Made by a program: the position numbers and the translations under genes. The notes beneath the pieces are model-generated. The model made no database searches, was not told the origin of the DNA, and was given only the letters and a program-made list of their open reading frames with translations. From contig CAZOSP010000078.1 of NCBI GenBank assembly GCA_964582525.1, forward strand, positions 1 through 18,449: 18,449 nucleotides of DNA, read 5' to 3'. Within the stretch, counting starts at the first letter, position 1. Every line of letters starts with the position of its first letter. This DNA comes from BB31 sp964582525. Lineage in GTDB: Bacteria > Pseudomonadota > Gammaproteobacteria > Beggiatoales > Beggiatoaceae. Of the stretch, positions 7,539-15,298 are shown piece by piece.

Positions 7539-7835
7539 ATGGATGCGGTAGATTTAGATGTTACCCTAAAGCGAGTGGATGCCTTGCCTTTAGTCAAGTA
7601 CTACATAGAGGAACTCGGTCTCCCGGCATTATTTGACAAATATGTGCCGAATACGCGCGGATTTGAAATCCCGCCGTCCCAAGTGCTGTGTCTGTTGGTG
7701 GCAAACATTACCATGAGTGCCAAGCCACTGTATCAGGTCGAAGACTGGTTAGCCGGGTACATGGACGGTGAAGCGGAAGTCCCGTTTGCAGCGTCAAAAT
7801 ACAAGGATGAATGCTGGCAATTTGCCGTTCCGTGA
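7539..7835 (+). pseudogene. IS1634-type transposase, N-terminal DUF4277 fragment
   Basis: The 98 residues match the DUF4277 N-terminal domain of IS1634-family transposases. Features are RVDALPLVKYYIEELGLPAL (12-31), a PSQVLCLLVANITMSAKPLY stretch (46-65), then VEDWLAGY (67-74). The domain breaks at KYKDE (87-91), where family members normally continue with a KYNDDR-like motif. Full transposases are about 500-600 residues. Nothing that I can recognise of the DDE catalytic part follows in any frame before tmk begins at 7920, so this is a remnant. AGAGG lies before the ATG. Confidence 0.75.
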
Positions 7836-7919
7836 AATCTGCCCCCACAAAAATGAGGCGGCGGTTTAATTTTGGAATTGGCTTGGATGTGGCGAGAAAT
7901 GCAAGTCATAAGAGGTTTC

Positions 7920-8525
7920 CTAATAGTCTAAAAAAATTGAAATTTCTTTTAAGACAACGTGTTTGACCTGTTCAATCGGTTGACCGGCATCAATGATCCG
8001 ATAGCGTTCTGGTGCGGCTTTGGCACGGTCTAAATAAGTCTGCCGCACCCGCTCAAAAAAAGCCTGCTGTTGTTGCTCAAAGCGATCTAAATCAGCCCGC
8101 TCTCTCGCCCGCTGTAAGCCTATTTCCACCGGCAAATCAAACACAAAGCACAGATCGGGACGCACTTCGCCTTGCACCCAATTCTCTAGTGCTGCGATGC
8201 GTTCTAGGGACATGCCGCGCCCGCCACCTTGATAGGCATAGCTGGCATCAGTGAAGCGGTCGCACAATACCCATAAGCCTTTTTGCAAAGCGGGAAGGAT
8301 GACGGTTTGCAAATGTTCAGCGCGGGCGGCAAACATGAGCAATAATTCGCTGTCGCACTGCATGTCGTGCTTGAGCAACAGAGCGCGCAGATGTTCGCCG
8401 ATAGCTGTGCCGCCTGGCTCGCGGGTTTGCAGGTGCGCAACGCCCTGTTGCTGTAGATAGGCGGAAATGGCTTGAAGTTGCGTAGTTTTACCCGCGCCTT
8501 CTGAGCCTTCTAAAGTAATAAACAT
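7920..8525 (-). CDS. tmk: Thymidylate kinase
   Basis: Tmk phosphorylates dTMP to dTDP for DNA synthesis. The 201 residues carry the P-loop EGSEGAGKTT (6-15), TREPGGT (34-40), the DRF motif (89-91), SYAYQGGGRG (95-104) and the lid segment RARERADLDRFE (139-150). The arginine-rich lid together with the Ala/Gly-containing P-loop fits the E. coli-type enzyme. In many gammaproteobacteria tmk lies between mltG and holB; here neither flanks it, and dnaJ is the upstream neighbour on the same strand. No clear Shine-Dalgarno sequence precedes the ATG (8523-8525). Confidence 0.97.
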   Translation of the reverse strand: MFITLEGSEGAGKTTQLQAISAYLQQQGVAHLQTREPGGTAIGEHLRALLLKHDMQCDSELLLMFAARAEHLQTVILPALQKGLWVLCDRFTDASYAYQGGGRGMSLERIAALENWVQGEVRPDLCFVFDLPVEIGLQRARERADLDRFEQQQQAFFERVRQTYLDRAKAAPERYRIIDAGQPIEQVKHVVLKEISIFLDY

Positions 8526-8570
8526 AATGCGTAGAAAGAGCGGCAGTTGTTTAAGGACTGACCACAGCCT

Positions 8571-8592
8571 TCTAGGTTTTGCAAGCCTAGAG
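8571..8592. other. Small hairpin between tmk and dnaJ
   Basis: TCTAGG and CCTAGA pair over a loop of nine bases. No T run follows on the minus strand, so it is not a good terminator for dnaJ. It may only weakly separate dnaJ and tmk. Confidence 0.3.
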
Positions 8593-8648
8593 GGTTTGAG
8601 TTTTGGGTGTTATTGAATGCCTATTTCTAAGGACTGCCATTCATCAAT

Positions 8649-9788
8649 TTAGGCTTTGAGGTCTTCAAAAAATTGTTTAACGCTTTCAAACCATGATTTT
8701 GATTTGGGATTGTGTGGCGAGTTGCTGCCTTTCATGCTTTCTTCAAATTCGCGCAGCAAATCTTTTTGATGGGAAGTCAAGTTGACCGGCGTTTCTACCA
8801 CGACACGGCAATGTAAATCGCCCACCGCACCGCCGCGCACGGGTTTGACCCCCTTGCTGGATAAACGGAATTGTTTGCCTGATTGGGTTTCGGGTGGAAT
8901 TTTTAACATTACCCGCCCGCTCAGTGTCGGCACTTCTAACTCGCCGCCCAGTGCCGCAGCCGTGATGCTGATCGGCACTTCACAGAATAAGTGATTGTCT
9001 TCACGAGTAAATATGGGATGTGGCTTGACTTGAATTTGGACATACAAATCGCCCGGTGGCCCGCCGTTTTGTCCGGCTTCACCTTCACCGGATAAACGAA
9101 TACGGTCGCCGTTATCAACCCCTGCTGGAATTTTCACCGAAAGGGTTTTGTGTTCTTGGATGCGCCCTTCGCCATGACACGCATTGCAGGGGTCTTTGAT
9201 CATTTGTCCCGTGCCGTGACAATTAGGGCAGGTTTGTTGAATGGAGAAAAAGCCTTGCTGCATCCGCACCTGTCCCATGCCGCCGCAGGTTGAGCAAGTG
9301 GTCGGGCTAGTGCCTTTTTTCGCCCCCGTGCCGCCGCACACATTACATTTGACGTGAGTGGGAATGCGCAGTTTTTCTTCTGTGCCAGCCACGGCATCTT
9401 CAAGGCTGAGGCTTAAGTCATAGCGTAAATCTGCCCCGCGATAGACGCGAGAACGTCCGCTGCGTGCGCCTGCGGCACCGCCGAACATATCACCAAACAC
9501 GCTTTCAAAAATGTCGCCAAAGCCACCAAAGCCTTCCGCGCCGCCACCCATACCCGCTGCGCCTTCTACGCCCGCATGACCAAACTGATCGTAAGCAGCG
9601 CGTTTTTGATCATCGCTTAAAATTTCATAGGCTTCTTTGGCTTCTTTGAATTTGTGTTCGGTTTCTTTATCGTCGGGATTACGGTCGGGATGATATTTCA
9701 TTGCCAGCCGTCGATAGGCTTTTTTCAATTCGGCTGCTGAAGCGTTTTTAGTAACGCCAAGCACTTCATAATAATCGCGTTTGGACAT
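8649..9788 (-). CDS. dnaJ: Chaperone protein DnaJ
   Basis: DnaJ is the Hsp40 co-chaperone that binds unfolded proteins and stimulates DnaK ATPase. I choose the ATG at 9786-9788, giving 379 residues (E. coli has 376). The open frame continues upstream, but into a copy of the dispersed repeat, and the family N-terminus is MSKRDYYEVLGV. The J domain (1-70) has HPD at 33-35. A Gly/Phe-rich linker (75-110) follows, then four zinc-binding CXXCXGXG repeats (148-155, 165-172, 187-194, 201-208) and the two C-terminal substrate domains. dnaK and grpE, the usual neighbours, are absent from this window. No sigma-32 promoter could be placed. Confidence 0.97.
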   Translation of the reverse strand: MSKRDYYEVLGVTKNASAAELKKAYRRLAMKYHPDRNPDDKETEHKFKEAKEAYEILSDDQKRAAYDQFGHAGVEGAAGMGGGAEGFGGFGDIFESVFGDMFGGAAGARSGRSRVYRGADLRYDLSLSLEDAVAGTEEKLRIPTHVKCNVCGGTGAKKGTSPTTCSTCGGMGQVRMQQGFFSIQQTCPNCHGTGQMIKDPCNACHGEGRIQEHKTLSVKIPAGVDNGDRIRLSGEGEAGQNGGPPGDLYVQIQVKPHPIFTREDNHLFCEVPISITAAALGGELEVPTLSGRVMLKIPPETQSGKQFRLSSKGVKPVRGGAVGDLHCRVVVETPVNLTSHQKDLLREFEESMKGSNSPHNPKSKSWFESVKQFFEDLKA

Positions 9789-9830
9789 GGTTATTCGTGT
9801 CTTTGGTTTGTGCGTTTGATACTGGAAAAA

Positions 9831-9918
9831 TGATACCCGCAGCCGCGGGAAACTGCTTTTTATTGAACCCGCTGTATGATAAGCCGTTAAAATATCCCTG
9901 AGAGCAGTTTCTAGGAGG
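9831..9918 (+). repeat. Dispersed inverted-end element, copy C (diverged)
   Basis: A left arm CCGCGGGAAACTGC (9843-9856) and a right arm GCAGTTTCTAGGAGG (9904-9918) flank a core that ends AAAATATCCCTGAGA, as in the other copies. It is shorter than copies A, D and E. It lies about 55 bases upstream of the dnaJ start. Confidence 0.65.
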
Positions 9919-10036
9919 CTAGGGCAACTCTGATGTTGCGCAAGGGGCATTAACCGGATGATTAAAGATAAGCTTTGCGTAACAATAAAAATTAAGCAGG
10001 GCATTTTAGCAGTTTTTCAGCATTCAGACCTTGCCC

Positions 10037-10147
10037 TTATACTCATACCCGCCAGAAACTGCATTTTTTGCTTTATTAAGTTTTATCTAAATTTTTTAGA
10101 TTTTAAGCACTTAAAAATATCCCTAAGCGCAGGTTTCTGTGAACGGG
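10037..10147 (+). repeat. Dispersed inverted-end element, copy D
   Basis: TTATACTCATACCCGCCAGA and the following AACTGCATTTTTTGCTTTAT are nearly identical to copies A and E. The core contains its own hairpin (TCTAAA/TTTAGA, 10086-10100). The right arm GCAGGTTTCTGTGAACGGG has drifted. Confidence 0.75.
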
Positions 10148-10380
10148 TCGAATTTTTGTGAGGGCATGGCTAGGCTTTCCTTGCTGCCCAAATATATAAA
10201 CAAAATCTGAGTATTCAATAGGCTAAACAGGTGTCAACGCAAGTGGGTGAGGATACCTAATACGCCATGCTATCGCCCGCTCTGTGCGAGGGCTGCGTCA
10301 ATCGATTTTAACGCACCCGAGCTGCTCGGAAAGAATATTGGCTGTTAAATCTGGCAGATTGGATGCTTGCGTGATAGATT

Positions 10381-10490
10381 TTATACTCGTACCTGCCAGA
10401 AACTGCATTTTTTGCTTTCTCAAGTTTGCTGCAAATACTTGGGTGTTAAGCACTTAATCAAAATCCCTGAGTGCAGGTTTCGGGCGGCAG
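10381..10490 (+). repeat. Dispersed inverted-end element, copy E
   Basis: It starts TTATACTCGTACCTGCCAGA and continues AACTGCATTTTTTGCTTTCT. The right half reads TTAAGCACTTAATCAAAATC followed by CCTGAGTGCAGGTTTCGGGC. This is the closest partner of copies A and D. Confidence 0.75.
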
Positions 10491-10658
10491 TACACGCTTC
10501 TGAGGTTAAAATTTTTGGTTTTTAAGGGTTGAGTTTTAACGGTTTTTTTCAAGCTCACTGCGCCTACTAAGCTGCCAAGCTACGGACTCGGCACTCCAAA
10601 ATCGGAAAATCGTAAAAGCTGAGACTGCTTGAATTTTTATCTCCTTAAAGAATAACAC

Positions 10659-10662
10659 GAGG
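10659..10662 (+). promoter_or_regulatory. Ribosome binding site of the solute-binding gene
   Basis: GAGG lies eight bases before the ATG at 10671. It decides this start. Confidence 0.75.
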
Positions 10663-10670
10663 TTGGAATT

Positions 10671-11441
10671 ATGTTACCTAAAGGTTGGCTTGTTTTATGT
10701 TTGTGGCTTTCGCTCATGGCTTATGGCGTTGTTTCTTTGGCTGCGCCGCCCCCGTCTTTTATGTCTAGCCGTTATCCGATTACGCTGGTCACGGGTAATT
10801 ATTACGAACCCTTCGCGCATCACAGCTTGCCGCAGGGCGGCATGACCGTCGAAATTGTACGCGAGGCTTTTTTGGCGGCGGGCTACGAGGCGCGTATTGT
10901 GTTTATGCCTTGGAAACGCGGCTTCATAGGGATGCAGCGACACATTTATGAAGGCACTTTCCCGCATTTTTTTAACGAGGAATGGGCGCAAGAGTATTTG
11001 TATTCAGAGCCTATTTATCCGGGGCACCAGCGCATTTATGTCAGTGCGAATAGTTCAGTAAAATTTAATCGCATCCAAGACTTGGTAGGCTTGCGTTTGT
11101 GTTCTCCTATGGGTCATGCGATTGATAGTCACTTAAAAAAGCTCATGTACACGGCAGCTATTTCTGTCATTTCGCCTAGCTCGGCGGAGCTTTGTGCAAA
11201 AATGTTGGAGCGCAATCGAGTCGATTTTATGGCACTGGATGAAACCGTTTATAATTACATGTTTAGTGGGTTAAACTTGAAAGCTGTTGGCGAGCCTTTG
11301 GCAAAATCCGATCTTTACTTGTTGCTGCCTCGCCATGAGCCTAACAGCGAAATATTGATGGAGGCTTTTAATCGTGGCTTGCGTTGTGTGAAAGCCAGCG
11401 GTTTATTTGACAACATCGTACAACGTCATCTTCATCACTGA
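10671..11441 (+). CDS. Family-3 periplasmic solute-binding protein
   Basis: This 256-residue exported protein has a signal peptide (1-25, cut near SLA-A). The mature domain is of the SBP_bac_3 type, used by amino-acid ABC importers. Typical features are ITLVTGNYYEPF (37-48), GGMTVEIVREAF (56-67), the PWKR motif (80-83), SEPIYPGHQRIYV (112-124), a hinge DLVGLRLCSPMGHAID (137-152) and DFMALDETVYNYM (185-197). No ABC permease or ATPase is encoded nearby. Such orphans often serve as sensing or stray binding proteins, but the ligand cannot be told from the sequence. GAGG at 10659-10662 fixes the start. Confidence 0.88.
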   Translation: MLPKGWLVLCLWLSLMAYGVVSLAAPPPSFMSSRYPITLVTGNYYEPFAHHSLPQGGMTVEIVREAFLAAGYEARIVFMPWKRGFIGMQRHIYEGTFPHFFNEEWAQEYLYSEPIYPGHQRIYVSANSSVKFNRIQDLVGLRLCSPMGHAIDSHLKKLMYTAAISVISPSSAELCAKMLERNRVDFMALDETVYNYMFSGLNLKAVGEPLAKSDLYLLLPRHEPNSEILMEAFNRGLRCVKASGLFDNIVQRHLHH

Positions 11442-11449
11442 GGTTAGGT

Positions 11450-11506
11450 GGTGAGTGGTGAGTGGTCAGCAAAAAAACTAAACATAAACACTAACCACTA
11501 ACCACT
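11450..11506. repeat. Heptamer repeat hairpin, copy 2
   Basis: Two GGTGAGT heptamers (11450-11463) plus GGT are followed by CAGCAAAAAAACT. The right side has ACTAACC-type heptamers. AGTGGTGAGTGGT (11454-11466) pairs with ACCACTAACCACT (11494-11506) at 12 of 13 positions around a 27-base loop. It begins 8 bases after the solute-binding gene and could act in mRNA processing or as a weak terminator; there is no T run. The core matches 7341-7358. Confidence 0.8.
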
Positions 11507-11552
11507 GCATTCGCGTTCAGAACAATAGATAGACCGCACATTGAGATAAAGA

Positions 11553-12914
11553 ATGGATGAATCCGCACTGATAGCATCGAATCATACTTGCCAGATCGAC
11601 AAACTCTCTACAGTTTGGCATTCTTTGTCTGCTGTTTTTAGCCTAGAACAACGCATTGATCTTGTGTTTCCGCTGTTATTTTTACGCCTAGCAAGTATTC
11701 ATGCCGACGAGGAACTGGCTGAAACGGCTGATATTTGTTGGACTGAACTGAGTGAAAGCGAAACGCCCGTGGCAACTTATGAAAGTCTGCGTTCGCAGCT
11801 TGCTCATCCTCATACTTGGGCTGAAGCTGATATTTTTGTTGCCCTACCCGCGCTTACAGCGCAACATGAAGCCAGTTTGCAAAAGCTCCTGAACGCCTTG
11901 CAAGAGCTTGATATGTATGCTTTACAGTATCGTGATATTGGCGAATTTTGGGAAAGTTGTTTACAGCAATGTGTCGCGCCCGATACCGCCTATGCCCGTC
12001 TTTGTCCGCCCGCCGCTTTAATCAATACCCTAGTAGCCTTGCTGCAACCACAACCGGAACAACATTTTTACGCGCCAGTCGCCGGCAGTGGTAGCTTTTT
12101 AGTTGCCGCACTGGATTATGTGCAGATGTTGTTAGAGGAACGCGATAGCCTGCCGCCTGAACATACCTGCCGGGTGTCAGCACAAGTGCATTCTGCTTTA
12201 GAGCAACGCTTATGTTTGGCAAATTTACGTTTACACGATATGCCCATGAGCGATTTATACCTTAGGCGTGCAGGATCGGCAACAATACCGCAAGCCGTTG
12301 ATGTTGTTTTTGCAAACTTCTGTGGGCTAGAAAAAAATGTCGATATAACCGATTTGTTGCGCAGCAGCCTAGCTTGCTTAACAGCCCATGGACATGCCTT
12401 ATTGCTGTTACCCGACGATTATTTACGCGCCGCAGAATGGGCGGATTGGCGGCGCGAATGCTTACAACATTATCAACTGCATACCTTGCTGCGTTTACCC
12501 AAAGGCTTATTGAGCAGCGACAGTAGCGCGCTGTTTATCAGTCACACAGGCGCAACAGAAAGCCTGTGGGTGTACGACTTGCGCACCCAGATAGGTGAAT
12601 TATCCATGCAGAATGAACAACTTGCCAATATTTTAGGGCATTTTACCCTAGCCTATGGCGAAGACCCCTTAGCCAATACGCAAAAACGCCAAGCGCGTGC
12701 CGCCAAAGATGCGCGGCTGCGTTTATGGCATCTCAACGAACTCAATGAAGACATGGATTTAACCCCAGATTGGCTGAGTCACAGCAGCACCGACCTGCCG
12801 CCCCTCTCCACGCCACCCAAAACCGCCACAAAAGCCTGGCGCGGACTGCTCAACGAAACCCTGCAAGACCTGCATCAACTCGGCACGCTATTACACCATG
12901 ACGATAAAATTTGA
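11553..12914 (+). CDS. HsdM-like protein with degenerate methylase motifs
   Basis: The 453 residues follow the plan of type I DNA methyltransferase HsdM (N6-adenine). There is an N-terminal helical part (19-50, VWHSLSAVF ... LFLRLASIH). Then come DIGEFWESCL (128-137), a motif I position FYAPVAGSGSFL (172-183), NLRLHDM (224-230), the motif IV position VVFANFCGLE (251-260), LLLLPDDYLR (283-292) and LLRLPKGLLSS (312-322). HsdM normally has DPACGSGGFL and NPPF. Here the motif I aspartate is alanine and NPPF is NFCG, so methyl transfer is unlikely. No hsdS or hsdR is near. The frame is intact, which argues for a retained non-catalytic role. The 3' end overlaps the inositol-monophosphatase gene by 17 bases. 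Confidence 0.7.
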   Translation: MDESALIASNHTCQIDKLSTVWHSLSAVFSLEQRIDLVFPLLFLRLASIHADEELAETADICWTELSESETPVATYESLRSQLAHPHTWAEADIFVALPALTAQHEASLQKLLNALQELDMYALQYRDIGEFWESCLQQCVAPDTAYARLCPPAALINTLVALLQPQPEQHFYAPVAGSGSFLVAALDYVQMLLEERDSLPPEHTCRVSAQVHSALEQRLCLANLRLHDMPMSDLYLRRAGSATIPQAVDVVFANFCGLEKNVDITDLLRSSLACLTAHGHALLLLPDDYLRAAEWADWRRECLQHYQLHTLLRLPKGLLSSDSSALFISHTGATESLWVYDLRTQIGELSMQNEQLANILGHFTLAYGEDPLANTQKRQARAAKDARLRLWHLNELNEDMDLTPDWLSHSSTDLPPLSTPPKTATKAWRGLLNETLQDLHQLGTLLHHDDKI

Positions 12915-13701
12915 CACTTTACAAGAAATTTTGCAAACAGCGGCAGCGCAAGAACTGTTGCCGCGCTTTCAGCACATTCAGCAAATAGCCGTAGAAGAAA
13001 AAAGCGATGGCAGTTTAGTCACAGCAGCCGATCTGCTCATGCAGCAACGGCTGGAAAGCCGCTTGCGACAACACTGGCCAGACATTCCACTGCTAGGCGA
13101 AGAAGCCTCCGCAGAACAACAGCAAGCCTTACTCGACAGCGCACAACGTCTGTGGATTCTCGATCCGCTAGACGGCACAAGCAATTTCGCCGCGGGCCTG
13201 CCGTTTTTTGCCGTCTCCCTCGCCCTGCTTGAAGCCGGCGAAATACGCTTAGGCATTATTTATGACCCGCTACGAAAAGAATGTTTTTACGCTGAAAAGC
13301 AGCGCGGAGCTTGGCTTAATGGGCAACGTCTCAGCGCGCAAGCCCCGCGCACCACACTTCAACAAGGCATTGGCTTAATTGATTTCAAGCGTCTGCCGAC
13401 TGCGTTAGCCGCTCAACTCGCCACCCAGCCACCCTACGCATCACAACGCAGTTTCGGTTCAGTCGTATTGGATTGGTGTTGGCTGGCAACCGGGCGTGTT
13501 CATGTGTATGTGCACGGCAAACAAAAACTGTGGGATTTCGCGGCTGCCAGTCTGATTCTCAGCGAGGCGGGCGGTCACGCAGTGAGCTTAGAGGGGGAAG
13601 CGGTGTTTCAGGCGACACTGGCACCCCGCTCTGTCGCAGCCGCCTTAGATGCCACTATTTTTCAGCAATGGTGCGAATATTTGGGTATCCGCTTCAGCTA
13701 A
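12898..13701 (+). CDS. Inositol-monophosphatase-family phosphatase
   Basis: This 267-residue Mg-dependent phosphatase of the IMPase/FBPase superfamily is complete. It has the conserved DGSLVTAAD (37-45), GEE (67-69), DPLDGTSNFAAGLPFF (89-104) and WDFAAASLILSEAGG (212-226), which carry the metal ligands Glu68, Asp89, Asp92 and Asp213. Members dephosphorylate inositol phosphate, 3'-phosphoadenosine phosphate (CysQ), histidinol phosphate or related compounds. The sequence alone does not choose among them. The start lies inside the HsdM-like gene (17-base overlap), so its translation is probably coupled. It converges on comM with 43 bases between and no visible terminator. Confidence 0.9.
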   Translation: MTIKFDTLQEILQTAAAQELLPRFQHIQQIAVEEKSDGSLVTAADLLMQQRLESRLRQHWPDIPLLGEEASAEQQQALLDSAQRLWILDPLDGTSNFAAGLPFFAVSLALLEAGEIRLGIIYDPLRKECFYAEKQRGAWLNGQRLSAQAPRTTLQQGIGLIDFKRLPTALAAQLATQPPYASQRSFGSVVLDWCWLATGRVHVYVHGKQKLWDFAAASLILSEAGGHAVSLEGEAVFQATLAPRSVAAALDATIFQQWCEYLGIRFS

Positions 13702-13744
13702 GGCACGAAAAATACAGGCTCAAATAGACTCTTCCCGCCCGCCG

Positions 13745-15253
13745 TTAAACCGAATTTTTGCGCTCTAAACGCCGATAACTGATGGCTTCGCTCAGGTGTG
13801 CGGTTTGAATCTGCGCACTGCCGCTTAAATCGGCAATGGTGCGGGCGACTTTCAAAATCCGATGCCAAGCACGAGCAGATAAACCCAGCTGTTCTATGGC
13901 TTGATCCAAGAGTTGCTCATCTGCTTTGGAAAGCGGGCAAAAATGTTCGATTTCCTGATGACTTAAGGCGCGATTGGGCTTGTCGCAGCGGTGAATTTGT
14001 AGAGTGCGCGCTTGCGCAACCCGCGCCCGCACCAGCGCGCTGCTTTCGCGTTGTTCATTGGCTTGCCGTTGAGCGCGAGGCAAATTGGGAACTTCGACAT
14101 GCAAATCAATACGATCTAATAGAGGTCCTGAGACTCTAGCACGGTAACGCTGCACTTGTTCCGCGCTGCAATGACAACGCCCGCTGGCATCGCCTAAATA
14201 CCCGCAAGGACAGGGATTCATCGCAGCAACTAATTGAAAATCGGCGGGAAACAAGGCTTGCTGGGCGGCGCGAGAAATGGTGATATGTCCGGATTCGAGC
14301 GGTTCGCGCAATACTTCTAGCACCTGCCGACTGTATTCGGGGAGTTCATCTAAAAACAGTACGCCATGATGCGCTAGGGAAATTTCGCCAGGGCGTGGTT
14401 GATTGCCGCCGCCGACCAATGCAACACCGGAAGCTGTGTGATGCGGCGCACGAAATGGGCGCACGCCCCAGGTGGCGGGATCAAAGCCGTTATGCGCAAT
14501 CGAAGCCAGTGCCGCGGTTTGCAGGCTTTCGCGCTCGGTCATCGGCGGTAAGATGCTGGGCAGGCGACTGGCAAGCATGGTTTTGCCCGTGCCGGGCGGT
14601 CCGACAAACAGCAGATTATGTCCGCCGGCGGCGGCGACTTCTAAGGCACGTTTAGCCTGATGCTGCCCGCGCACGTCTAATAAATCGGGATAATCGGGCG
14701 TGTTGTTTTGTGCAACTTGGGAACGATAGGGGGTTAAGTTGTTTTGTCCTTGCAAATGCGCACAGACATCTAACAAATGCCGCGCTGCAAACACTTGCGC
14801 ATCTTTGACCATCGCGCCTTCTGCGGCGTTATCCATGGGAACAATTAAGCTGCGTCCGGCATCTCGTGCGGCTAAAGCGACCGGCAACACACCGCGCACT
14901 GGACGCAATTCGCCGCTGAGAGCGAGTTCGCCGACAAATTCGTAGTGTGGCAGTGCTTCGCTGGGAATTTGCCCGGAGGCGGCGAGAATGCCCAGTGCGA
15001 TGGCTAAATCAAAACGCCCGCCTTCTTTGGGTAAGTCTGCTGGCGCGAGATTAATGGTGAAGCGTTTAACCGGAAATTCAAACTGCGCCATTAACAACGC
15101 GCTGCGCACCCGATCCTTGCTTTCTTTGACCGCCGTTTCTGGCAAACCGACGATGGATAGGTTCAAAGAACCATTGGTGATATGCACTTCTATCGTCACG
15201 GGTACGGCTTGAATGCCAAGCTGTGCGCGACTATGAACAATGGCGAGGGACAT
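13745..15253 (-). CDS. comM: ComM/YifB Mg-chelatase-like AAA+ protein
   Basis: ComM is a hexameric AAA+ helicase that promotes branch migration during natural transformation. The 502 residues are full length. The N-terminal Lon-protease-like domain (1-170) includes VGLPETAVKESKDRVRSAL (35-53) and NLAPADLPKEGGRFDLAIAL (68-87). The AAA+ part has Walker A GPPGTGKT (218-225), FRAPHHTAS (267-275), Walker B VLFLDE (298-303) and MNPCPCG (345-351) with Cys348, Cys350, Cys360 and Cys362 as a likely metal cluster. A C-terminal Mg-chelatase domain follows (about 400-495). The ATG is 45 bases downstream of the recD stop on the same strand, so both may be one transcript. No strong ribosome site is seen. 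Confidence 0.96.
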   Translation of the reverse strand: MSLAIVHSRAQLGIQAVPVTIEVHITNGSLNLSIVGLPETAVKESKDRVRSALLMAQFEFPVKRFTINLAPADLPKEGGRFDLAIALGILAASGQIPSEALPHYEFVGELALSGELRPVRGVLPVALAARDAGRSLIVPMDNAAEGAMVKDAQVFAARHLLDVCAHLQGQNNLTPYRSQVAQNNTPDYPDLLDVRGQHQAKRALEVAAAGGHNLLFVGPPGTGKTMLASRLPSILPPMTERESLQTAALASIAHNGFDPATWGVRPFRAPHHTASGVALVGGGNQPRPGEISLAHHGVLFLDELPEYSRQVLEVLREPLESGHITISRAAQQALFPADFQLVAAMNPCPCGYLGDASGRCHCSAEQVQRYRARVSGPLLDRIDLHVEVPNLPRAQRQANEQRESSALVRARVAQARTLQIHRCDKPNRALSHQEIEHFCPLSKADEQLLDQAIEQLGLSARAWHRILKVARTIADLSGSAQIQTAHLSEAISYRRLERKNSV

Positions 15254-15298
15254 GTGGATACTTGCTGTTTCAATCTGCGAATGGGTGGAAATCTTTGC

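Larger units (their letters stand above)
9789..10670. other. Long gene-free gap with three repeat copies
   Basis: No coding region is supported over these 882 bases. Three copies of the dispersed inverted-end element lie at 9831-9918, 10037-10147 and 10381-10490. The unique stretch 10150-10380 contains the small palindromic GCCCGCTCTGTGCGAGGGC near 10274-10292 and nothing else I can name. The final 30 bases hold the ribosome site of the next gene. The promoters of dnaJ (leftward) and the solute-binding gene (rightward) must lie here. Confidence 0.6.

Noticed and set aside
9789..10004. N-terminal extension of dnaJ by 72 residues
   Set aside because: It reads through a repeat copy; the family N-terminus MSKRDYYEVLGV begins at 9788.
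10150..10380. tRNA or small RNA gene in the long gap
   Set aside because: No cloverleaf or terminator pattern could be drawn by eye.
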